DNA from: Micromonospora luteifusca
GTDB lineage: Bacteria > Actinomycetota > Actinomycetes > Mycobacteriales > Micromonosporaceae
NCBI RefSeq assembly: GCF_016907275.1
Contig: NZ_JAFBBP010000001.1
Coordinates: 6,996,001 to 7,060,000 of the forward strand
Direction: 5' to 3'
Length of the DNA: 64,000 nt
Part shown: positions 1 to 9,214 of the stretch, piece after piece
How the letters are laid out: every line of letters begins with the position of its first letter
How positions within the stretch are numbered: position 1 is the first letter of the stretch
Translations under genes and position numbers: made by a program
The notes under the pieces: model-generated
What the model was told of the DNA's origin: nothing
Databases searched by the model: none
The model's input: only the letters and a program-made list of their open reading frames with translations

Positions 1-190
1 TCTGGTAGTCGGTGGCGCCGTCGACGGGTTGCCAGGCAAGGGTGGCGAACCCGTCGGCCTGGCGGACGGTGAGAGCGTTGACCTGGTTCGGCTCCGCGGC
101 GCGTTGGGCGTTGGCGGGGCTGGGCGCGGTGGTGAGGGTGATGGCGATGAGTGTTGATACGGCGATGAGGGTGGGTCGCTTGCGTCTCAT
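1..190 (-). CDS. Secreted protein, N-terminal fragment (FnIII-like start)
   Basis: The gene runs off the left edge; 63 residues are visible. The ATG at 190 has a GGAGG five bases upstream. Residues 1-27 form a signal peptide: basic start MRRKR, a hydrophobic stretch rich in Leu/Ile/Thr, and a PSPANA cleavage region. After it comes a segment ending TLAWQPVDGATDYQ, which resembles the first strands of a fibronectin type III domain. The product is therefore exported. The catalytic or binding domain, if any, lies outside the window, so no function can be given. Confidence 0.7.
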   Translation of the reverse strand, partial: MRRKRPTLIAVSTLIAITLTTAPSPANAQRAAEPNQVNALTVRQADGFATLAWQPVDGATDYQ

Positions 191-308
191 GTGGCCTCCG
201 ACGAGATGATCGTGGCGTGTATCGGCCAGCATGATCGTCGGCGTCCGTCGATGCAATGATCTTGAGGAAATCTTGCGATTCGGGCGTCGCGTTATCGGGT
301 GACGGCTC

Positions 309-1088
309 TCAGCCGAGGTCGACGAGCAGGGGGCGGTGGTCGGAGATGGCGGATGGCGGTGCGGTGACGGCCCGCACGGGTGGGAGCTGTGCGAGGGCGT
401 GCCGGTCGGCGAGGATGTGGTCGAGTTGGACGCGGGGCTGCCCGGAGGGGTAGGTGGGGCGTCGGCCCAGCGGGTGCCAGCCGGAGATGAGCCGGGCCGC
501 GCCTGCGGGCATGTTGAGGTCGCCGAGCAGGACGCGGGGGGCGGGCAACACGCGCAGGGCGCGGACGGTCTGGCGGAGTTGGCGGGCGTTCCAGCCGGGC
601 ACGAAGGACAGGTGCGTCGCGGCGACGGTGAGCGGGCCGTGTGGGGTGTCCAGGATGGCGGCGAGGACGACGCGAGGTTCGTCGTGCAGCAGGATGAGCC
701 CGCCGCGGGGGCCGGGGACGTAGACCGGTGAGCGGACGGGGGCGGGCTTGAGTCGGGTGACGTGCCAGCTGCGGACCGGGTGTCGGCTGATCAGGCCGAT
801 GCCGTAGCAGGGTTCGCCGTGCCCGTCGTCGTCGTGGCGCAGCGGCCGGAACCGTTCGCCGGGGGTGCCGACGACGGCGGCGGCGAAGCGGTGGTGTGGG
901 GCGTCGAGAGCGCGGGCGGCGATGGCGGTGAGGTCGAGGTTGCCGCTGCGGTGTTGGTCGCGGTCGACCTCCTGCAGGGCGAGCACGTCGGCGTCGAGGG
1001 CGCGCACGGCGGCGGCCAGTCGGTCGGAGTTGACGAGCCCGTCGGTGAGGGACCGTCCGTGCAGCAGGTTGAAGGTGGCCAGGCGCAC
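309..1088 (-). CDS. Endonuclease/exonuclease/phosphatase family protein
   Basis: A 259-residue metal-dependent hydrolase of the EEP fold (DNase I, exonuclease III, inositol phosphatases). Visible family motifs are TFNLLHG near the start, LQEVD (metal-binding Glu), the LLGDLNMP motif (catalytic Asp/Asn), QLDHIL and the terminal SDHRPLLVDL motif with the catalytic Asp-His pair. No signal peptide or membrane segment is seen, so it is probably cytoplasmic. The substrate (nucleic acid, phospholipid or phosphosugar) cannot be told from sequence. It is divergent from the TSUP transporter at 1273. Confidence 0.88.
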   Translation of the reverse strand: MRLATFNLLHGRSLTDGLVNSDRLAAAVRALDADVLALQEVDRDQHRSGNLDLTAIAARALDAPHHRFAAAVVGTPGERFRPLRHDDDGHGEPCYGIGLISRHPVRSWHVTRLKPAPVRSPVYVPGPRGGLILLHDEPRVVLAAILDTPHGPLTVAATHLSFVPGWNARQLRQTVRALRVLPAPRVLLGDLNMPAGAARLISGWHPLGRRPTYPSGQPRVQLDHILADRHALAQLPPVRAVTAPPSAISDHRPLLVDLG

Positions 1089-1272
1089 TCCTGCACCTTA
1101 CGTCCCCGTGTCATGGTTGCCCGGTGGTGAAGGTGTTGCTGTGTTCCGTGCTGGTGTTCGTGGCGGTTGGCGCGTTGGGGGTGTGGTTGCGGCGTATGCG
1201 GGGTCGCTGAGCGGGTGAGGCTGGCCACTCCGGTGCCGGTCGCGGGCACCCCGGTGGGGAGAATTGCCGTCC

Positions 1273-2046
1273 GTGGACGCCGTATCGCTGAGTACTCTGC
1301 TGGCCGCTGCCGCGATGGCCGGGTGGGTCGACGCCGTGGTCGGCGGTGGTGGGTTGTTGCTGTTGCCGGTGTTGCTGGTGGCTGCCCCGGGGTTGCCGGT
1401 GGCGACCGCGTTGGGCACGAACAAGTTGGCCGCGATCTTCGGTACGACCACGGCGGCGGCGACGTACGCCCGGCGAACCAAGGTCGACTGGCGGGTGGTG
1501 GCGCCGGCGGCGGGGTTGGCGGTGGTCAGCGCGGGTGTGGGTGCCGCGCTCGCCGGGTCGGTGCCGGCGTCGGCGTACCGGCCGGTGGTGCTGGTCGTGC
1601 TGGTGTCGGTGGCGGTGTTCGTGTTGCTGCGCCCCCGGCTGGGGGTGGTGGCCCAACCGCAGCGGCGTACTCCGGTGCGGGTGGTGGCGGTGATCGCGGT
1701 GGCTGGGGTGGGCATCGCCCTGTACGACGGGTTGATCGGTCCGGGCACCGGCACGTTCCTGGTGTTGGCGTTCACGGCGCTGGTGGGCGCGGACTTCGTG
1801 CACGGCTCGGCGATGGCGAAGGTCGTCAACGCGGGTACGAATCTGGGTGCGTTGGTGGTGTTCGGGGTGACCGGGCACGTGTGGTGGTTGCTGGGTGCGG
1901 GGATGGCGGTGTGCAACATCGCCGGCGCGGTGCTGGGGGCGCGGATGGCGTTGAGCCGCGGGTCGGGTTTCGTGCGGGTGGTGCTGCTGGTGGTGGTGTT
2001 GGCGTTGGTCGCGAAGCTGGGCCATGACCAGTGGGTGGCCCGCTGA
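1273..2046 (+). CDS. TSUP family (TauE/SafE-like) membrane transporter
   Basis: A 257-residue integral membrane protein with about eight hydrophobic segments in two homologous halves, as in the TauE/SafE/TSUP anion exporter family. The first half has the family signature around VGGGGLLLLPVLL and ALGTNKLAAIFGT; the second half has DGLIGPGTGTF and the repeated NAGTNLGAL. Members move sulfite, sulfoacetate or related organic anions; the substrate here is unknown. I chose the GTG at 1273, since a GGGGAG lies 11 bases upstream; the TTG at 1264 is too close to it. The stop overlaps the start of the acetyltransferase gene (TGATG), so the two are co-translated. Confidence 0.85.
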   Translation: MDAVSLSTLLAAAAMAGWVDAVVGGGGLLLLPVLLVAAPGLPVATALGTNKLAAIFGTTTAAATYARRTKVDWRVVAPAAGLAVVSAGVGAALAGSVPASAYRPVVLVVLVSVAVFVLLRPRLGVVAQPQRRTPVRVVAVIAVAGVGIALYDGLIGPGTGTFLVLAFTALVGADFVHGSAMAKVVNAGTNLGALVVFGVTGHVWWLLGAGMAVCNIAGAVLGARMALSRGSGFVRVVLLVVVLALVAKLGHDQWVAR

Positions 2047-2831
2047 TGCCGGTTCGTGCCGAGCACGACCGTGGGGTGCTGGCGCGGTTGCTGGGGCGTG
2101 ACCCGGTGCTGCACGCCTACCAGTTGGGCGACCTGGACGACTTCTTCTGGCCGTACACGTCGTGGTTTCGCCGGGGTGAGCAGGTCGCGTTGCTGTACCA
2201 CGGCGTCGACCTGCCGACGCTGCTGGCGTTCGCCGCGCCGGCGGACACGGGGGCGTTGGCGGTGTTGCTGGCGGAGGTGGCGCCGGTGCTGCCCGCCCGC
2301 CTGTACGCGCACCTGTCCCCCGGGCTGGCCGATGCCCTGTCGGGGTCGTTCCGGTTGGCGTCCGGTGGCCGCCACCACCGGATGGCGTTGACCGATCCGG
2401 TGCGGCTGGGCGGGGTGGCCCCGGCGGGTGTGGTGCTCGGCGCGGCGGACCTGCCGCAGGTGCGGGAGTTGTACGCGCGGGCGTATCCCGGCAACTGGTT
2501 CGACGAGCGGATGCTGCAGACCGGGCAGTACCTGGGGGTACGCGACGGTGGCGCGTTGGTCGCGGTGGCCGGGGTGCACGTGTTCTCGCCGGTGTACCGG
2601 GTGGCGGCCCTGGGCAACGTCACGACGCATCCGGCCTGGCGGGGGCGGGGGCTGGGCGCGTCGGTGGTGGCGGCGTTGTGCGCCCGGCTGCGGGAGACCG
2701 TCGAGCACGTCACGCTCAATGTGAAGGCGGACAACGTGGCCGCGGTGCGCCTGTACGAGCGGGTGGGTTTCACCCGGGTCGCCGATTACGACGAGTGGAC
2801 GTTGACCGCGCTAGCGGCGGCGGCTGGGTGA
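2046..2831 (+). CDS. GNAT family N-acetyltransferase
   Basis: A 261-residue protein. The C-terminal half is a GNAT fold with the acetyl-CoA pyrophosphate loop in WRGRGLGASVVAAL and the following strand NVKADNVAAVRLYERVGF typical of the family. The N-terminal half (about residues 1-120) is a second, degenerate GNAT-like or DUF4081-type domain starting RGVLARLLGRDPVLHAYQLGDL. The ATG overlaps the stop of the upstream transporter. The 3' end overlaps the convergent peptide deformylase gene by 21 bases. The acceptor substrate is unknown. Confidence 0.85.
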   Translation: MPVRAEHDRGVLARLLGRDPVLHAYQLGDLDDFFWPYTSWFRRGEQVALLYHGVDLPTLLAFAAPADTGALAVLLAEVAPVLPARLYAHLSPGLADALSGSFRLASGGRHHRMALTDPVRLGGVAPAGVVLGAADLPQVRELYARAYPGNWFDERMLQTGQYLGVRDGGALVAVAGVHVFSPVYRVAALGNVTTHPAWRGRGLGASVVAALCARLRETVEHVTLNVKADNVAAVRLYERVGFTRVADYDEWTLTALAAAAG

Positions 2832-3320
2832 GTCGAAGCGGCCGGCGCGGATCTCGCGTAGGGCACGGCGGCGGGTGTCGCCGCGCAGGGTGTCGACGTA
2901 GAGGGTGCCGCGCAGGTGATCGGTCTCGTGTTGCAGCGCTCGGGCGAGGAACCCGCTACCGGTGATGCTGAGCGGCTCACCGTGCTGGTCGACGCCGTGG
3001 GCGGTGGCGTGCAGGGCCCGTACGGTCGGGAAGTACAGCCCGGGGATGGACAGGCAGCCCTCTTCGTCGTCCTGGACGTCGTCGGACAGCTCCAGGGTCG
3101 GGTTGATCAGGTGGCCGCGGTGCCCGTCGGCGTCGTAGACGAACACCTGGGCGCTGACGCCGATCTGCGGTGCGGCGACGCCGGCGCGGCCGGGTGCGCC
3201 GAGCAGGGTGTCCATCAGGTCGGTGACGAGGGCACGCAGCTCGGCGTCGAAGGTGGTGACCGGCTCGCACTCGGTACGCAGGACGGGGTCGCCGATGATC
3301 CGGATGGGCCGCATGGTCAT
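2811..3320 (-). CDS. def: Peptide deformylase
   Basis: A 169-residue Fe/Zn hydrolase that removes the formyl group from the initiating Met of nascent proteins at the ribosome exit. All three family motifs are present: motif I GVAAPQIG, motif II EGCLSIP (metal-binding Cys) and motif III QHETDHLRG (two metal-binding His and the catalytic Glu). The length is normal. It lies 31 bases downstream of pabB on the same strand, probably in one transcript. Two in-frame ATGs (3320, 3314) are possible and neither has a strong ribosome site. The 3' end overlaps the convergent acetyltransferase gene. Confidence 0.96.
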   Translation of the reverse strand: MTMRPIRIIGDPVLRTECEPVTTFDAELRALVTDLMDTLLGAPGRAGVAAPQIGVSAQVFVYDADGHRGHLINPTLELSDDVQDDEEGCLSIPGLYFPTVRALHATAHGVDQHGEPLSITGSGFLARALQHETDHLRGTLYVDTLRGDTRRRALREIRAGRFDSPSRRR

Positions 3321-3351
3321 GCGGGTCAGCGTATCGCCGGTGGTGGTGGGG

Positions 3352-4572
3352 TCAGCGTCCGGCCAGGGTGGCGCGGATCGGTGCGGTCTTCGCGGCGGCT
3401 TCGGCGACCTCGGCGTGCGGGTCGCTGTCCCAGGTGATGCCGCCGCCGGCCCAGGTGTGCAGCAACTCGCCGTCGGCGGCGGCGGTGCGGATGGTCAGGC
3501 CGAGGTCGACGCGGCCGGGGGCGACCCAGCCCAACGCGCCCATGCTGGCGCCCCGACCGACGGGTTCGAGGGCGCTGATCTGGGTCAGGGCGGCGTGTTT
3601 CGGGGCGCCGGTGACGGAGCCGCCGGGGCAGGTGGCGCGCAGCAGGTCGGCGAGGCCGAGGCCGTCGGCGGCGGCGGCGCGGACGGTCGATTCGGCCTGC
3701 CACAGGTCGCACCAGCGGCGCACGGCGAACAGGTCGTCGACGCGAACGGTGCCGGTGCGGGCGATGCGGGCGAGGTCGTTGCGTTCCAGGTCGACGATCA
3801 TGATGTGTTCGGCGCGTTCCTTGGCGCTGGCGAGCAGTTCGCTGCGGCCGGCGGCGGTGGCCGGGCGGGTGCCCTTGATGGGGCGGGTGATCAGGTGCCC
3901 GTCGGTGACTTCGACGAGGGTTTCCGGGGAGGCGCAGCCGATCGCCCAGCCGTCGCCGGTGAGGACGCCGCCGTAGCGGGCGCCGGGGAGCGTGCCGAGG
4001 CGGCTCAGGGCGGGCAGTGGGTCACCGCTGTAGCGGGCGGCGGCGTGCCCGACGAGGTTGGTCTGGTAGACGTCGCCGCGGCCGATGGCGGCGCGGACCG
4101 CGTCGACGGCGTCGGCGTGCTGGCGGGGGGTCCAGCTTTCGGTCCACGTGCCGAGCCACCACGGCGGTGGTGGGCCCGCCGGGGTGGCCCGGGTGCGGCC
4201 GTGGTCGTAGACGACCACGGCGAGGTCGGGCAGCGCCGGTGCCGGTTCGGGTGCCGTGGTGGTTGCGCCGGCCAGGTGGGCCCCGGCCGCGGCGGACAGG
4301 TAGAGCGCGGCGCCGCAGGCCCCGGTGTCGTGGTGGGCGGGAGCGGGTCGGGTCAGGTCGTGCAGTGCCAAGCCGTGCGCGGCGAGGAACTCCTCGGCGA
4401 GGGCGGCGGGGTCGCCGCCGTCGCCGAGGCGCCACTGCAGGCGGGCGCGTTCGGTGAGGGCGCTTCGGCACGCGGCGGGTGCCGCGGGTACGTCGACTGC
4501 CGTAGCCGGGCCGCAGTACGCGGCGCACACCTTTGGGAGCGTTTCCACGCCGTACGGTCCGACCTTCCTCAT
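3352..4572 (-). CDS. pabB: Aminodeoxychorismate synthase component I
   Basis: A 406-residue chorismate-binding enzyme. With a glutamine amidotransferase partner (PabA) it converts chorismate to 4-amino-4-deoxychorismate, the p-aminobenzoate precursor of folate. The C-terminal two thirds carry the anthranilate-synthase-I/PabB signatures: GDVYQTNL, the PIKGTRP loop, DLERNDLARI and CPGGSVTGAPKHAA. The PIKGTRP lysine favours PabB over anthranilate synthase. No amidotransferase domain is fused. It is divergent from the DUF5999 gene and upstream of def. An isochorismate-type enzyme is a less likely alternative. Confidence 0.88.
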   Translation of the reverse strand: MRKVGPYGVETLPKVCAAYCGPATAVDVPAAPAACRSALTERARLQWRLGDGGDPAALAEEFLAAHGLALHDLTRPAPAHHDTGACGAALYLSAAAGAHLAGATTTAPEPAPALPDLAVVVYDHGRTRATPAGPPPPWWLGTWTESWTPRQHADAVDAVRAAIGRGDVYQTNLVGHAAARYSGDPLPALSRLGTLPGARYGGVLTGDGWAIGCASPETLVEVTDGHLITRPIKGTRPATAAGRSELLASAKERAEHIMIVDLERNDLARIARTGTVRVDDLFAVRRWCDLWQAESTVRAAAADGLGLADLLRATCPGGSVTGAPKHAALTQISALEPVGRGASMGALGWVAPGRVDLGLTIRTAAADGELLHTWAGGGITWDSDPHAEVAEAAAKTAPIRATLAGR

Positions 4573-4695
4573 CCGTTCAGTGGATTTCCCGTGCGCCAGG
4601 CCGACACCTGCTCGATGCTGGACACTTTCGCTTGGTACTGTGCGTCACTGGTCATGTGAACCATGACACAGTGCCCCCACAGTCCGGAGACCCTG

Positions 4696-4896
4696 ATGTG
4701 CCAGCACCAACCGACCTGCCCCTCCGCTGAAGCCACCGACCGGGAAGCCGCACGGGTCCTCGCCTGCTTCCGTGAGCAGGGCTGGAGCCTGCTCTGCAAC
4801 GGTGTGATCGTCTTCGAGGACACCGGCGAGCTGCTCCCCGACGGCAGCAGCATCGCACCGCACCGCGGGCCCGCCCGCCACGCCCTCGTGGCCTGA
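4696..4896 (+). CDS. DUF5999 family small protein
   Basis: A 66-residue protein starting MCQHQPTCPSAEATDREAAR and containing QGWSLLCNGVIVFEDTGELLPDG. This matches the small actinomycete family DUF5999, which has a conserved N-terminal Cys/His pair (MCQHxPxCP) and no assigned function. I chose the ATG at 4696, since the family begins there and GGAG lies just upstream; an ATG at 4663 would add 11 residues. It is transcribed away from pabB. Confidence 0.82.
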   Translation: MCQHQPTCPSAEATDREAARVLACFREQGWSLLCNGVIVFEDTGELLPDGSSIAPHRGPARHALVA

Positions 4897-5020
4897 TCGA
4901 CCACCCAGCGTCACCACATAGCCGCCGTCGACCCAGGCTAGTCCCCCGGTAAGGGACGTCCCCGCCCAGGTCGCGGCGCCCGCCGGGGCGGCCACACCGC
5001 CCGCCCCGGCTCGCCCGTTG

Positions 5021-7843
5021 TCAGTCCTCGAAGGCCTCCGGCGACGGGCACGAGCAGACCAGGTTCCGGTCGCCGTACGCGCCGTCGATCCGCCGCACCG
5101 GCGGCCAGTACTTCCCGGCCCGGTCCACCCCGCCCGGGTACGCGCCCACCGACCGCGGGTACGGGCGCGGCCACTCGTCACCGCTGACCATCGCCGCGGT
5201 GTGCGGCGCGTTGGCGAGAGGGTTGTCCCCCGCCGGCCACTCCCCGGAGCCCACCTGCTCGATCTCGGCCCGGATCGCGATCATCGCCTCGCAGAACCGG
5301 TCCAGCTCGGCCAGGTCCTCACTCTCGGTCGGCTCCACCATCAGCGTCCCCGCCACCGGGAACGACATCGTCGGCGCGTGGAAGCCGTAGTCGATCAGCC
5401 GCTTCGCCACGTCGTCGACGCTCACCCCGGTCGCCTTCGTCAACGGCCGCAGGTCGAGGATGCACTCGTGCGCCACCAGGCCCTTGTTGCCGGTGTACAG
5501 CACCGGGAAGTGCCCCCGCAGCCGCGCCGCCACGTAGTTCGCCGCGAGGACCGCCACGCCCGTCGCCCGGGTCAGCCCCTCGGCGCCCATCATCCGCAGG
5601 TACGCCCACGGGATCGGCAGAATCCCCGCCGACCCGTACTTCGCCGCCGAGATCGCCGGCGTCGAGTCCACGTGCGCGCCCAGCGGGTCACCCGGCAGGA
5701 ACGGCGCCAGGTGCGCGCGCACCGCCACCGGACCCACACCGGGGCCGCCACCACCGTGCGGGATGCAGAACGTCTTGTGCAGGTTCAGGTGCGACACGTC
5801 CGCCCCGAACTTGCCCGGCTTCGCGAAACCGACCAGGGCGTTGAGGTTCGCCCCGTCGACGTACACCTGACCACCGGCGTCGTGGACCTTCGCGCACAGC
5901 GACGCGATGCCCGTCTCGTACACCCCGTGCGTCGACGGGTACGTCACCATGATCCCGGCGAGCGCGTCCCGATGCTTCTCGATCTTCGCGTCGAGGTCGA
6001 CCAGGTCGACGTTGCCGTCGTCGTCGCAGGCCACCACGACGACCCGCATACCGGCCATCACCGCCGACGCCGCGTTCGTGCCGTGCGCCGACGACGGGAT
6101 CAGGCACACGTCGCGGTGCGACTCACCCCGCGACGCGTGGTACGAGCGGATCGCGAGCAACCCGGCCAGCTCACCCTGCGACCCGGCGTTGGGCTGCACG
6201 CTGACCGCGTCGTAACCGGTCACCTCCGCCAGCCACGACTCCAGCTGACCGATCATCTCCCGGTACCCGACGGTCTGGTCGTCCGGCGCGAACGGGTGGA
6301 TGTGCGCGAACTCCGCCCAGCTGACCGGCTCCATCTCCGTGGTGGCGTTCAGCTTCATCGTGCACGACCCGAGGGGGATCATGCCCCGGTCCAGGGCGTA
6401 GTCGAAGTCCGACAACCGCCGCAGGTAGCGCAGCATCGCCGTCTCCGAGTGGTGGCTGCGGAACACCGGGTGGGTGAGGAAGTCACTGGCGCGGGCCAGG
6501 TCGACAGGCAGGGCCGCGTCCACGGCCCCGTCGAACGCGGGCACCCCGAACGCCGCCCACACCCGCGCCAGATGCGCGAGCGTGGTGGTCTCGTCGCAGG
6601 ACACGCCCACCCGGTCGGCGTCGACCAGTCGCAGGTTCACGCCCCGCTCGGCGGCCGCCGCGACGACCTGCGCCGCCCGGCCCGGCACACTCGCGGTCAC
6701 GGTGTCGAAGAACGCGACGTCCGCGACGTCCACGCCACCGGCGCGCAGCCCGGCCGCGAGCCGCGCCGCCATGTCATGGGTACGCGTCGCGATGTCGCGC
6801 AGCCCGTCCGGGCCGTGGTAGACCGCGTACATGCCGGCCATCACCGCGAGCAGCACCTGTGCGGTGCAGATGTTGCTGGTCGCCTTCTCCCGCCGGATGT
6901 GCTGCTCACGGGTCTGCAACGCCAGCCGGTAGGCCGGGTTGCCGTCCGCGTCGCGCGACACCCCGACCAGACGCCCGGGCAGCATCCGCTCCAGGCCGGA
7001 GCGCACCGCCAGGTAACCGGCGTGCGGCCCACCGAAGCCCATGGGTACGCCGAACCGCTGCGTGGTGCCGGCGGCGATGTCCGCGCCGATCTCCCCCGGT
7101 GCGCGCAGCAGCGTCAACGCCAGCAGATCCGCGGCGACGGTCACCAGGGCGCCGACGGCGTGCGCCGCCTCGACGAGCGTCGCGTGGTCGCGCACCGCAC
7201 CCGAGGCGCCGGGGTACTGCAGGTGCAGGCCGAAGAACTCCGCCGGCAACTCGTCGCGCTCGACGTCGAGGACCCGCACGTCGATGCCGAGCGGCTCCGC
7301 CCGGCTGGTGATCACCGCGATGGTCTGCGGCAACGCGTCGGCGTCGACGACGTACACCGGGCTCTTGCTCTTGGACGCCCGGCGGGCGAGGGTCATCGCC
7401 TCCGCGGCGGCGGTGCCCTCGTCGAGCATGGAGGCGTTCGCGGTCGCCAACCCGGTCAGGTCGGTGACCATCGTCTGGAAGTTCAGCAACGCCTCGAGGC
7501 GACCCTGGCTGATCTCCGGCTGGTACGGGGTGTACGCCGTGTACCAGGCCGGGTCCTCCAGCACGTTACGGCGGATCACCGCCGGGGTGTGCGTGCCGTG
7601 GTAACCCAACCCGATCATGGAGACGGCGACGGTGTTGCGCGCCGCCAGGGCCCGCAGCTCGGCGATCGTCTCCGCCTCGGTCGCCGGGTCCGGCAGGTCG
7701 AGGGTGCCGTGCCAGCGGATCACTTCGGGGATCGCGGCGTCCATCAGCTCGTCGATCGAGTCGTGCCCGACGACCTCCAACATCCGACGCTCATCGTCGG
7801 GGCCGGGACCGATGTGACGGGTGGCGAACTGCTCTACGGTCAT
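5021..7843 (-). CDS. gcvP: Glycine dehydrogenase (decarboxylating), P-protein
   Basis: A 940-residue PLP enzyme of the glycine cleavage system. It decarboxylates glycine and passes the aminomethyl group to lipoyl-GcvH. The start [14 protein letters not shown] and the PLP-lysine region [16 protein letters not shown] are diagnostic. The length shows the fused one-chain form found in actinobacteria, plants and E. coli, not the split two-subunit form. It stands alone here: its partner gcvH is at 16932, and gcvT is not in the window. The transcript is preceded by a glycine riboswitch (7921-8011), so expression should follow glycine level. Confidence 0.97.
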   Translation of the reverse strand: MTVEQFATRHIGPGPDDERRMLEVVGHDSIDELMDAAIPEVIRWHGTLDLPDPATEAETIAELRALAARNTVAVSMIGLGYHGTHTPAVIRRNVLEDPAWYTAYTPYQPEISQGRLEALLNFQTMVTDLTGLATANASMLDEGTAAAEAMTLARRASKSKSPVYVVDADALPQTIAVITSRAEPLGIDVRVLDVERDELPAEFFGLHLQYPGASGAVRDHATLVEAAHAVGALVTVAADLLALTLLRAPGEIGADIAAGTTQRFGVPMGFGGPHAGYLAVRSGLERMLPGRLVGVSRDADGNPAYRLALQTREQHIRREKATSNICTAQVLLAVMAGMYAVYHGPDGLRDIATRTHDMAARLAAGLRAGGVDVADVAFFDTVTASVPGRAAQVVAAAAERGVNLRLVDADRVGVSCDETTTLAHLARVWAAFGVPAFDGAVDAALPVDLARASDFLTHPVFRSHHSETAMLRYLRRLSDFDYALDRGMIPLGSCTMKLNATTEMEPVSWAEFAHIHPFAPDDQTVGYREMIGQLESWLAEVTGYDAVSVQPNAGSQGELAGLLAIRSYHASRGESHRDVCLIPSSAHGTNAASAVMAGMRVVVVACDDDGNVDLVDLDAKIEKHRDALAGIMVTYPSTHGVYETGIASLCAKVHDAGGQVYVDGANLNALVGFAKPGKFGADVSHLNLHKTFCIPHGGGGPGVGPVAVRAHLAPFLPGDPLGAHVDSTPAISAAKYGSAGILPIPWAYLRMMGAEGLTRATGVAVLAANYVAARLRGHFPVLYTGNKGLVAHECILDLRPLTKATGVSVDDVAKRLIDYGFHAPTMSFPVAGTLMVEPTESEDLAELDRFCEAMIAIRAEIEQVGSGEWPAGDNPLANAPHTAAMVSGDEWPRPYPRSVGAYPGGVDRAGKYWPPVRRIDGAYGDRNLVCSCPSPEAFED

Positions 7844-7920
7844 GGGGGCACTCCCGGGGCGAGGTCGACGTGTCGGCCTCCCCCTCTGTCACACCCCGCA
7901 GGAGTGCTCCACAGTGCCTG

Positions 7921-8011
7921 CCCACGAGGTCCTTTTGCCTGAGAGGTTCCGGGGAGGATTTGCCCCTTCGGCGCCGCCCTGCGTGCTGTCGGGCGGTCTC
8001 TCCCACGTGGG
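7921..8011 (-). promoter_or_regulatory. Glycine riboswitch (single aptamer) upstream of gcvP
   Basis: Read on the minus strand the leader shows the conserved glycine-aptamer core in order: GGGAGAGACC, then CGCCGAAGGGGCAAA, then CTCTCAGGCAAAAGGACC. The ends pair as CCCACG/CGTGGG (8011-8006 with 7926-7921), giving the P1 stem. Only one aptamer is seen; there is no second copy before or after it. It lies 78 bases upstream of gcvP. By family knowledge a gene for glycine breakdown downstream implies an ON switch. Confidence 0.93.
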
Positions 8012-8102
8012 TGTTACCGGCATGGTCAACGCTACCAGCGCCGGTGTTTCCGGCAGATGTCCCACCCAGGGGCCGAGCCCACCGCGCTGCGCGCCTGCGC
8101 CG

Positions 8103-8954
8103 TCACACCCCGACCGCCGTCGCCGCCTCACCGGCGACCCGCGCGGCCAACTCCGGCAACAACGCACCCAGCGGCGCGTCGACACATACCGTGGCGTAGC
8201 CGTCGCCACGGGTCGGCCCCTGGTTGACGATCGCGACGGGAATGCCCAGTTTCGCCGCCCGAATCACGAAACGGCGCCCGGACATCACCGTCAACGACGA
8301 CCCGAGCACCAGCAACGACCGGGCCTGCTCCACGGCCGCGAAGCAGCGCTGCACCCGCTGCGGCGGCACCGTCTCCCCGAAGAACACCACGTCCGGCTTC
8401 AACATCCCGGTGCCGCAGATCCCGCAGTCCACCGGCCGGAACGCCGCCACCTGCTCGTCGGGGAGATCAACATCACCGTCCGGGTTCACCGCGGCGACCT
8501 GCGCCACGAAGTCCGGGTTGGCCTCGCGTAGTCGCCGGTCCAACTCCTCCCGGGAAGTCAGGTTGCCGCAGTCCAGGCAGGTCACCTCATCCAGACGGCC
8601 ATGCAACTCGATCACCGACGTGCTGCCCGCCGCACCGTGCAGACCGTCGACGTTCTGGGTGATCACCGTGTCGACCAGACCGGCGTGCTGCAGCCCCGCC
8701 ACCGCCCGGTGCCCGGCGTTCGGTGCCGCACCCGCGATCAACCGCCACCCCAGGTGGCTACGCGCCCAGTAGCGCCGCCGTGCGAGGGGATCGCGGGTGA
8801 ACGCCTGGAAGGTCATCGGGGTGTGCCGCCGGGCCACGCCGCTGGGCCCCCGATAATCCGGGATGCCCGACTCGGTGGACAGGCCGGCACCGCTGAGCAC
8901 CACCACCCCACCCCCGGCCAGCAGCGAGGTCAACGCGTCGAGGCTCTCCGTCAC
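8103..8954 (-). CDS. NAD-dependent protein deacylase (Sir2 family)
   Basis: A 283-residue sirtuin that removes acyl groups from protein lysines using NAD. Visible motifs: GAGLSTESGIPDYRG (NAD binding), TQNVDGLH (catalytic His region), a zinc site made by CLDCG and CGICG, and VLGSSLTV near the C-terminus. The Ala/Tyr/Arg pattern for class III desuccinylases is not clear, so the acyl preference is open. It is about 90 bases upstream of the glycine riboswitch start on the same strand and is probably a separate transcript. Confidence 0.93.
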   Translation of the reverse strand: MTESLDALTSLLAGGGVVVLSGAGLSTESGIPDYRGPSGVARRHTPMTFQAFTRDPLARRRYWARSHLGWRLIAGAAPNAGHRAVAGLQHAGLVDTVITQNVDGLHGAAGSTSVIELHGRLDEVTCLDCGNLTSREELDRRLREANPDFVAQVAAVNPDGDVDLPDEQVAAFRPVDCGICGTGMLKPDVVFFGETVPPQRVQRCFAAVEQARSLLVLGSSLTVMSGRRFVIRAAKLGIPVAIVNQGPTRGDGYATVCVDAPLGALLPELAARVAGEAATAVGV

Positions 8955-9050
8955 CCCTCAATGCTGCCTCAACCCACCCGCCGACGCCGAACCCCCGGCC
9001 ACCCGCCGTTCGCCGGACGGTCGCAGGTCGGGGATTCGGCCTCGCGTGGG

Positions 9051-9197
9051 CGTCGCGCTTTGCGCGGCGTGGGCGGCTCAGCGTCGTGCTTTGCGCGGCG
9101 TGGGCGGCTCAGCGTCGCGGTCAGCGCGGCGCGGGCGCCTCGAAGTCGCGGTCAGCGCGGCGTGGGCGGCTCGGCGTCGCGCTGACCGCGCCGACGG
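9051..9197. repeat. 31-bp tandem repeat, four copies plus a partial
   Basis: Units start at 9051, 9082, 9113 and 9144, each 31 bases, followed by a partial unit at 9175-9197. Copies share the core GCGCGGCGTGGGCGGCTC with a few substitutions. The array lies between the sirtuin start and the end of the MerR-PP2C gene and is not part of either. It has no spacer structure like a CRISPR array. Confidence 0.8.
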
Positions 9198-9214
9198 CCG
9201 GTGGCTGTCGCGCT

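Noticed and set aside
1098..2708. 536-codon minus-strand frame opposite the TSUP and GNAT genes
   Set aside because: Thr/Asn/Arg-rich translation with no motif; the plus-strand genes have ribosome sites, an overlap and family motifs.
5018..7942. 974-codon open frame on the plus strand opposite gcvP
   Set aside because: Arg/His/Val-rich translation without any family motif, antisense to a certain gene and over its riboswitch; a typical high-GC shadow frame.
8012..8102. Second glycine aptamer before the one at 7921-8011
   Set aside because: No second GGGAGAG / GCCGAAGG / CTCAGGCAAAAGGAC set is present in the sequence upstream to the sirtuin stop.
9051..9197. CRISPR-like array
   Set aside because: Units are contiguous without spacers and there are no cas genes.
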